Of a DNA stretch of 20,028 nucleotides, positions 15,520-20,028 are shown piece by piece (positions within the stretch are counted from its first letter, which is position 1; each line of letters starts with the position of its first letter). A program made the translations under genes and the position numbers. The notes beneath the pieces are model-generated. The model was not told the origin of the DNA. It saw nothing but the letters and a program-made list of their open reading frames with translations, and did not search any database. The stretch spans positions 1 through 20,028 of the forward strand of contig CALMMI010000598.1 in NCBI GenBank assembly GCA_937868245.1, given 5' to 3'. Source of the DNA: an uncultured Ignavibacteria bacterium. GTDB lineage: Bacteria > Bacteroidota > Ignavibacteria > Kapaibacteriales > UBA961.

Positions 15520-18500
15520 ATGGCGAATACCATTCAGCACTTCCGACGGGTACGGCTTATGTCGGTCTTGTACGCTATCTCTCTGGCTGTATTGCTCTTT
15601 TGGGTTGCCCCCGAAAGCAGTAGTGCTGCTACGTTTGAGTGTAGCGACTTGGCTCTTATAACGCTTCGAATTCCGCTCTTTGTGCCTGATTTGATGTTTG
15701 TTGCACCTGCCGACTCTTCGGATTCCGTCCGTAAACACCCGATATTTATACAGCAACCGCTTTTCCGCGGGTCAATTCTTCCGGGGCAATATGGCGGAAA
15801 CCGTCCTACACTCCCGGCAGGTTATAAAATCACTTCGCAAATTGATTCTTCCGGTACTGTATTCTCCCAACGGGAATCATGGAATGGTATCGAGACTGCC
15901 TCGCCAAGTTTTCTAACTCTTGATAAATACCTTGAATACCGCAGGGAAAAAGAACGTCGTCGTATTTGGGATTCGTTAACCTCAGCTTATGATCTTAAAA
16001 AAGCACTTTCGGGACGTGATTTGGCTAGTATTCTCAGCCAAACCACCGGAATATCGCTTCCGTTCCCACCAAACCCTATCTTTGGAATTTTCGGGAAACC
16101 GGAGATTAGCATCAATGTTACCGGGGATGTAAATGTCCGTGCAGGTTGGCGTTGGGATTCACAAAATCAAGGTTCAACTTCTGCTTTTGGGCAAACACAA
16201 TCCGGTCCTCTGTTCTCGCAGGATATTAATTTGAATGTCAGCGGGAAAATTGGCGATAAACTCAAACTGGGTGTGGACTGGAACACAAAGCAAACCTTTG
16301 AACTGAATAATAAATTTAATATTGGATTTACCGGTAATGACGATGACATTATCAAGCGTGTTGAACTTGGGAATATTCAATTTCCCGTTCCCAGTACATT
16401 GATTGGTGGCGCGCAAGCATTGTTCGGAGTTCGTGCCGATTTTCAATTTGGTCCTCTTTTCTTAAAAACAGTAGCTTCGCAGCGACGTGGCGAACGTAAG
16501 TTCGCGCAAGTTCGGGGTGGTGGTGCTCTCAAACAGCAGTTTCAAATCCGCGCTTACGATTACGCACGGAATAACTTCTTTCTGGATACGGTTTACAAAC
16601 GGATATATACGGAGTATTATAAGAATTCAACTCCTATTATTCCGAGTGATGCTGTTCAATATCAAGTAAAAGAAATTGAAGTATGGGAGTCTGCCAGCGA
16701 TGTGAAGGAAGCTGCTTCCGCCAGCGAGGCAATTGCGTATTCAGACCTTGAACCAATTCAAAAGGGTCAGCGTTATCCCGATTCAAAAAAATATGGAACA
16801 ATAGAAGCAGGAAAAGTAGAACGCGGTAAATTCCTTCAATTGGATAAAAGTAGATACGACTACGATAGGGCATTAGGTCGGCTTACGATTTATAATCTAC
16901 GGAGTGAACGTACGTATGCGTGTTCCTATCGTATTGAGAATATCAATATTTTTTCCCCTGATGACGATTTGATTTACGGTGTGCCTGCTGCAAGCCGTGA
17001 ACACAGTACCAAAGATACTCTTATCCTTAAACTCATAAGCCGCCCGAATTTACAGCCTGCGTTCAAAACACTTTGGTCGCGCCAGATGAAGAATATCTAT
17101 TCGATTGGGCAGAGCAATGTGAATACGGCTGATGCACAGATTAACGTATGGTATTTACGCCCTAACAACGACTCTTCTGATATTCTCCCCGGCACAAACG
17201 AAAAAGTGGTTACGGTGTTACGTGTTGACCAGGTTAATAATTCAACAGGTGAACAAAAACCCGATGGTTTGTTCGATATTGCAGCGTCTCAAACTAATCC
17301 CCAAAACCAACAACAACAGCTGGGAAGTATCGGTGGAACGCAAGCACCTCCGCAAGCATCTCAAAGCTCAGCCTTCTTTAATGCTACCCGTGGGGAAATT
17401 ATCTTTCCGAGTGTAGAACCGTTCCGAAAGGGATTACGGGATTATTTTACCTTGAAAGGAAATCCACAGATTGCCGAACAATATGTGTTTGATGCGGTAT
17501 ATGATACAACTGTGGAAGTAGCCAGATTGCAAACAAGCAGGGACAGGTTCATAATTTCAGGAGCTGCAACCGGTACTGCTTCGGGGGGTGGAAACCGGAT
17601 CTCGTTGGGGGCATTCAATCTTGCTCCGGGTAGTGTTCGGGTTACGCTCGACGGAGTGGCTCTGCGTGAAAATACAGATTACTATGTAGAATATTATACA
17701 GGTCAGGTAACACTTACAAATCCAAGAGCAACCCTGCCTAATGCAAATTTGGGTATTGAATATGAACAGCAGGATTTATTCAATCTTGCTACCCGAACGA
17801 TGCTCGGACTTAGGGCGGATATGGATGTTCTGAAAAAGCGAAATGTACAGAGTAGTCTGGGTATGACCTTCATGCTCTACAATCAGTCGCTTGTACTCGA
17901 CCGTGTTCGCTTAGGTGATGAACCGGTTAGAAATTCGATGATAGGGTTCGACGGTTCGTTGAATCTGGATGCACCTTGGCTGACAAAAGCACTGGATGCA
18001 CTTCCGTTTTTAGATACAAAAGACAAATCGTATCTAAAATTAAAGGGCGAGATTGCAGCAATGATTCCTACCCCGAATAAACGAACCTCCGATGTAACAT
18101 CTGATAACGGTTCTGCCGTAGCGTATCTGGAAGATTTCGAGGGTGCTCAGCGGTATATCTCACTTGGACTCTCACCATCCCAATGGTCACATGCTTCCCA
18201 GCCGATAGATTCTTCACTTTTTGTAAGCGATTCTGCATTCGGGAAGTCGTACTTCCGCGGTAAATCGTTTTGGTATCAGTATTTCTTAGGTCGTACCCCG
18301 ATAAGTGATGTATATCCAAACCGTTCGGTTGTTGCCGGAAATGGGAGAATTAACGATCTCAAAATTAGATTTAATCCTTATGAGCGCGGGATTTATAATA
18401 AGAACCCGGATTTCGTAGATAATAAAAACCCAACATTCCAACAGGATTCTGCAAAATATACCGATTATGTAAATGCCAATAAGGATAAGGTATGGGGTGG

Positions 18501-20028
18501 AATGATGCGCCTCTTCTCGAATTTCAATACTAATTTCGATAATGAGAATATAGATTATATCGAAATTATGATGAACGTAGCTGAACGGGATTTTGGCGTT
18601 AATGGTGTGGGCGGTACAAAAATGTATATTGATTTAGGGCAAATAAGCGAGGATGTGATTGCAAATCAAACGCTGAATACAGAAGACGGGTTTACTACCG
18701 CAAGTCCAATTCCAAATAACATTATAGATCCCGGTGAAGATGTTGGTATCGATACGCTAAATAACCAAGCGGAAAAAAACAGTTATCCATATCCGCTTAA
18801 TCTTGAAGATGACCCTGCGCATGATGATTATGACTTTAACTTTCAAAAAGATGTTAACACACAAAGTGAAGCAGACTTCGTAAAATATAATAACTACGAA
18901 GGCAATGCAAGCAAAGCTGAATTGGGACAATTCCCGGATAAAGAAATTCTTAATGCAAATAACGGGCAAACTATCGCGCTTGATAACAGTTATTTCAGTT
19001 ATGAAGTGAATCTGGATCCGAATCCTGCAACTAATTCCCAGATTGTTGGTCAGGGTGCCGCTTCAAATTGGAGGCTGTATAGAATTCCTGTTCGTCGCCC
19101 TATTCGTACTGTTGGAACTCCTTCATTCTCTAATATTCAATATGTCCGTATTTGGTACAAAGGCGGACCTCTGAAAGCTGATATTGCTGATTGGAGATTC
19201 ACAGGTTCTCAGTGGCAGCGTTCCAATACATTCCAACCCGGTGTTTCGCCCTTAGACAGTGCTCTTAGTGTAGCATTTGTTAACGTAGAGGAAAATAGTG
19301 GTGCACCTGATTACGATGCCGTCCCCCCCGGAGTACAACGTCCTCGTGTATTAACCGGAGGGGATCCGAGTTTAGACATTCGTTTAAATGAACAATCGAT
19401 TGCAGTACGTGTAAAGAACCTCCGTTACAACGATGAGCGGATGGCTGTTAGGGTTTTGCGCCAGACGGATATTTTTAATTATAAACAGATTAAGTTCTTT
19501 ATTCACGGCGATGGATCGATGCCGGATAATTTACCACCCGGTGCTGTACCAACTGCGTATGCATATTTTCGTTTTGGTATCGACTCTGCCAACTATTATG
19601 AATATCGTCGCCCGCTTTTGCGTAATTGGCAGGACTTAGGTATCCCGATGAAAGATTTAACTGCAATAAAACAGATAAGGGATGCAAACCGGCAAAACGA
19701 TCGGCAAGAATTTACGGTACCCGGTGATCCTGTTGCCAAATATGTTATCAAAGGAAATCCGACACTCACTAAAGTTATGTTCTTGGGATTCGGTATTGCG
19801 AACCCTGCCGAGCGTTTCCCAAATGATCTTACAACAACGATGTGGGTGGACGAATTGCGTTTGATTGACCCCGAAGACAAGACTGATTGGTCTGCACTCG
19901 GGAGTGCAGAGCTTAAGCTTGCAGATGTCGGTTCTATTATCGGTACATTCTCAAAATCGAACCCTAATTTCCATAGGCTTGAAGAACGGTTTGGAAACCG
20001 TGTTGCATCCACAAATTTCACGATTCAA
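15520..20028 (+). CDS. sprA: T9SS outer-membrane translocon protein SprA, N-terminal part (runs off the window)
   Basis: The frame is open from 15520 to the last base, giving 1503 residues of a protein that normally reaches about 2300-2500. SprA forms the very large outer-membrane barrel through which T9SS cargo reaches the surface. A signal peptide is visible (about 13-37, LMSVLYAISLAVLLFWVAP, then SSSAA). SprA-type segments follow in order: GIFGKPEISINVTGDVNVR, GEIIFPSVEPF, YTGQVTLTNPRATLPNANLG near 727, YLEDFEGAQ (872-877), KVWGGMMRLF (W992), SNWRLYRIPV and IQYVRIWYKG. I chose the ATG at 15520 because AGGA precedes it and the signal peptide begins there; an in-frame ATG at 15466 is possible but lacks a ribosome binding site. 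No frame break is present. Unlike the ruvA-sprA-gcvH order known in Flavobacterium, the upstream neighbour here is a divergent maf unit. Confidence 0.93.
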   Translation, partial: MANTIQHFRRVRLMSVLYAISLAVLLFWVAPESSSAATFECSDLALITLRIPLFVPDLMFVAPADSSDSVRKHPIFIQQPLFRGSILPGQYGGNRPTLPAGYKITSQIDSSGTVFSQRESWNGIETASPSFLTLDKYLEYRREKERRRIWDSLTSAYDLKKALSGRDLASILSQTTGISLPFPPNPIFGIFGKPEISINVTGDVNVRAGWRWDSQNQGSTSAFGQTQSGPLFSQDINLNVSGKIGDKLKLGVDWNTKQTFELNNKFNIGFTGNDDDIIKRVELGNIQFPVPSTLIGGAQALFGVRADFQFGPLFLKTVASQRRGERKFAQVRGGGALKQQFQIRAYDYARNNFFLDTVYKRIYTEYYKNSTPIIPSDAVQYQVKEIEVWESASDVKEAASASEAIAYSDLEPIQKGQRYPDSKKYGTIEAGKVERGKFLQLDKSRYDYDRALGRLTIYNLRSERTYACSYRIENINIFSPDDDLIYGVPAASREHSTKDTLILKLISRPNLQPAFKTLWSRQMKNIYSIGQSNVNTADAQINVWYLRPNNDSSDILPGTNEKVVTVLRVDQVNNSTGEQKPDGLFDIAASQTNPQNQQQQLGSIGGTQAPPQASQSSAFFNATRGEIIFPSVEPFRKGLRDYFTLKGNPQIAEQYVFDAVYDTTVEVARLQTSRDRFIISGAATGTASGGGNRISLGAFNLAPGSVRVTLDGVALRENTDYYVEYYTGQVTLTNPRATLPNANLGIEYEQQDLFNLATRTMLGLRADMDVLKKRNVQSSLGMTFMLYNQSLVLDRVRLGDEPVRNSMIGFDGSLNLDAPWLTKALDALPFLDTKDKSYLKLKGEIAAMIPTPNKRTSDVTSDNGSAVAYLEDFEGAQRYISLGLSPSQWSHASQPIDSSLFVSDSAFGKSYFRGKSFWYQYFLGRTPISDVYPNRSVVAGNGRINDLKIRFNPYERGIYNKNPDFVDNKNPTFQQDSAKYTDYVNANKDKVWGGMMRLFSNFNTNFDNENIDYIEIMMNVAERDFGVNGVGGTKMYIDLGQISEDVIANQTLNTEDGFTTASPIPNNIIDPGEDVGIDTLNNQAEKNSYPYPLNLEDDPAHDDYDFNFQKDVNTQSEADFVKYNNYEGNASKAELGQFPDKEILNANNGQTIALDNSYFSYEVNLDPNPATNSQIVGQGAASNWRLYRIPVRRPIRTVGTPSFSNIQYVRIWYKGGPLKADIADWRFTGSQWQRSNTFQPGVSPLDSALSVAFVNVEENSGAPDYDAVPPGVQRPRVLTGGDPSLDIRLNEQSIAVRVKNLRYNDERMAVRVLRQTDIFNYKQIKFFIHGDGSMPDNLPPGAVPTAYAYFRFGIDSANYYEYRRPLLRNWQDLGIPMKDLTAIKQIRDANRQNDRQEFTVPGDPVAKYVIKGNPTLTKVMFLGFGIANPAERFPNDLTTTMWVDELRLIDPEDKTDWSALGSAELKLADVGSIIGTFSKSNPNFHRLEERFGNRVASTNFTIQ

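Noticed and set aside
1..20028. CRISPR array, tRNA, rRNA, insertion sequence or phage module
   Set aside because: No regularly spaced repeats, no cloverleaf-like sequence, no transposase or integrase and no phage structural gene cluster were seen. The fibre-like repeats at 8374-9873 are a common Bacteroidota surface-protein module, not evidence of a prophage.

Overview
The window looks like a chromosomal segment from the Bacteroidota / Ignavibacteriota / Chlorobiota (FCB) side of the tree. The main evidence is a type IX secretion system (T9SS) signature. The last 4.5 kb is the N-terminal 1503 residues of an SprA-type outer-membrane translocon protein, and a secreted protein elsewhere in the window ends in a T9SS type A sorting domain. 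Two or three promoters match the Bacteroidota pattern TTG-N20-TAnnTTTG. A lysine 6-aminotransferase, a YfhO-type membrane protein and tail-fibre-like surface proteins fit the same placement. This is inferred from gene content only; no marker gene for taxonomy is present.

Layout. 64-1407 (-) lysine 6-aminotransferase. 1898-3211 (+) an unrecognised protein with four predicted membrane segments and a coiled-coil tail, closed by a strong terminator. 3290-3660 no convincing gene, but a nested inverted repeat. 3755-4285 (-) exported thioredoxin-fold protein with CGWC. 4493-6988 (-) YfhO-like polytopic protein. 7045-7555 nothing clear. 7556-7756 (+) a weak small ORF, possibly a remnant. 7794-8201 (+) stand-alone AraC-type DNA-binding protein. 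8374-12585 (+) a probable two-gene surface-protein operon: a 499-residue secreted protein with GIGT-type repeats and a C-terminal coiled coil, then an 886-residue secreted HExxH metallopeptidase with a T9SS sorting domain. A 17-codon ORF links them and overlaps the second start by ATGA. A strong terminator at 12731-12768 ends this unit. 12773-14963 (-) a two-gene unit: an unrecognised exported protein (thioredoxin-like part plus beta-rich part) and Maf nucleotide pyrophosphatase. 15520 to the right edge (+) sprA, divergent from that unit and behind a good promoter match.

How it works together. The 886-residue metallopeptidase is a predicted T9SS cargo, and SprA is the outer-membrane channel of that system, so one window holds part of the machine and a likely substrate. 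The two-gene surface operon has its own promoter and a leader with two hairpins, one followed by a T-run, so conditional expression is possible. The AraC-type gene just upstream is a candidate regulator by position only. The other genes (lysine aminotransferase, Maf, YfhO, thioredoxin-fold protein) look like ordinary metabolic, housekeeping or envelope functions. No tRNA, rRNA, CRISPR array, intact insertion sequence or phage module was seen.
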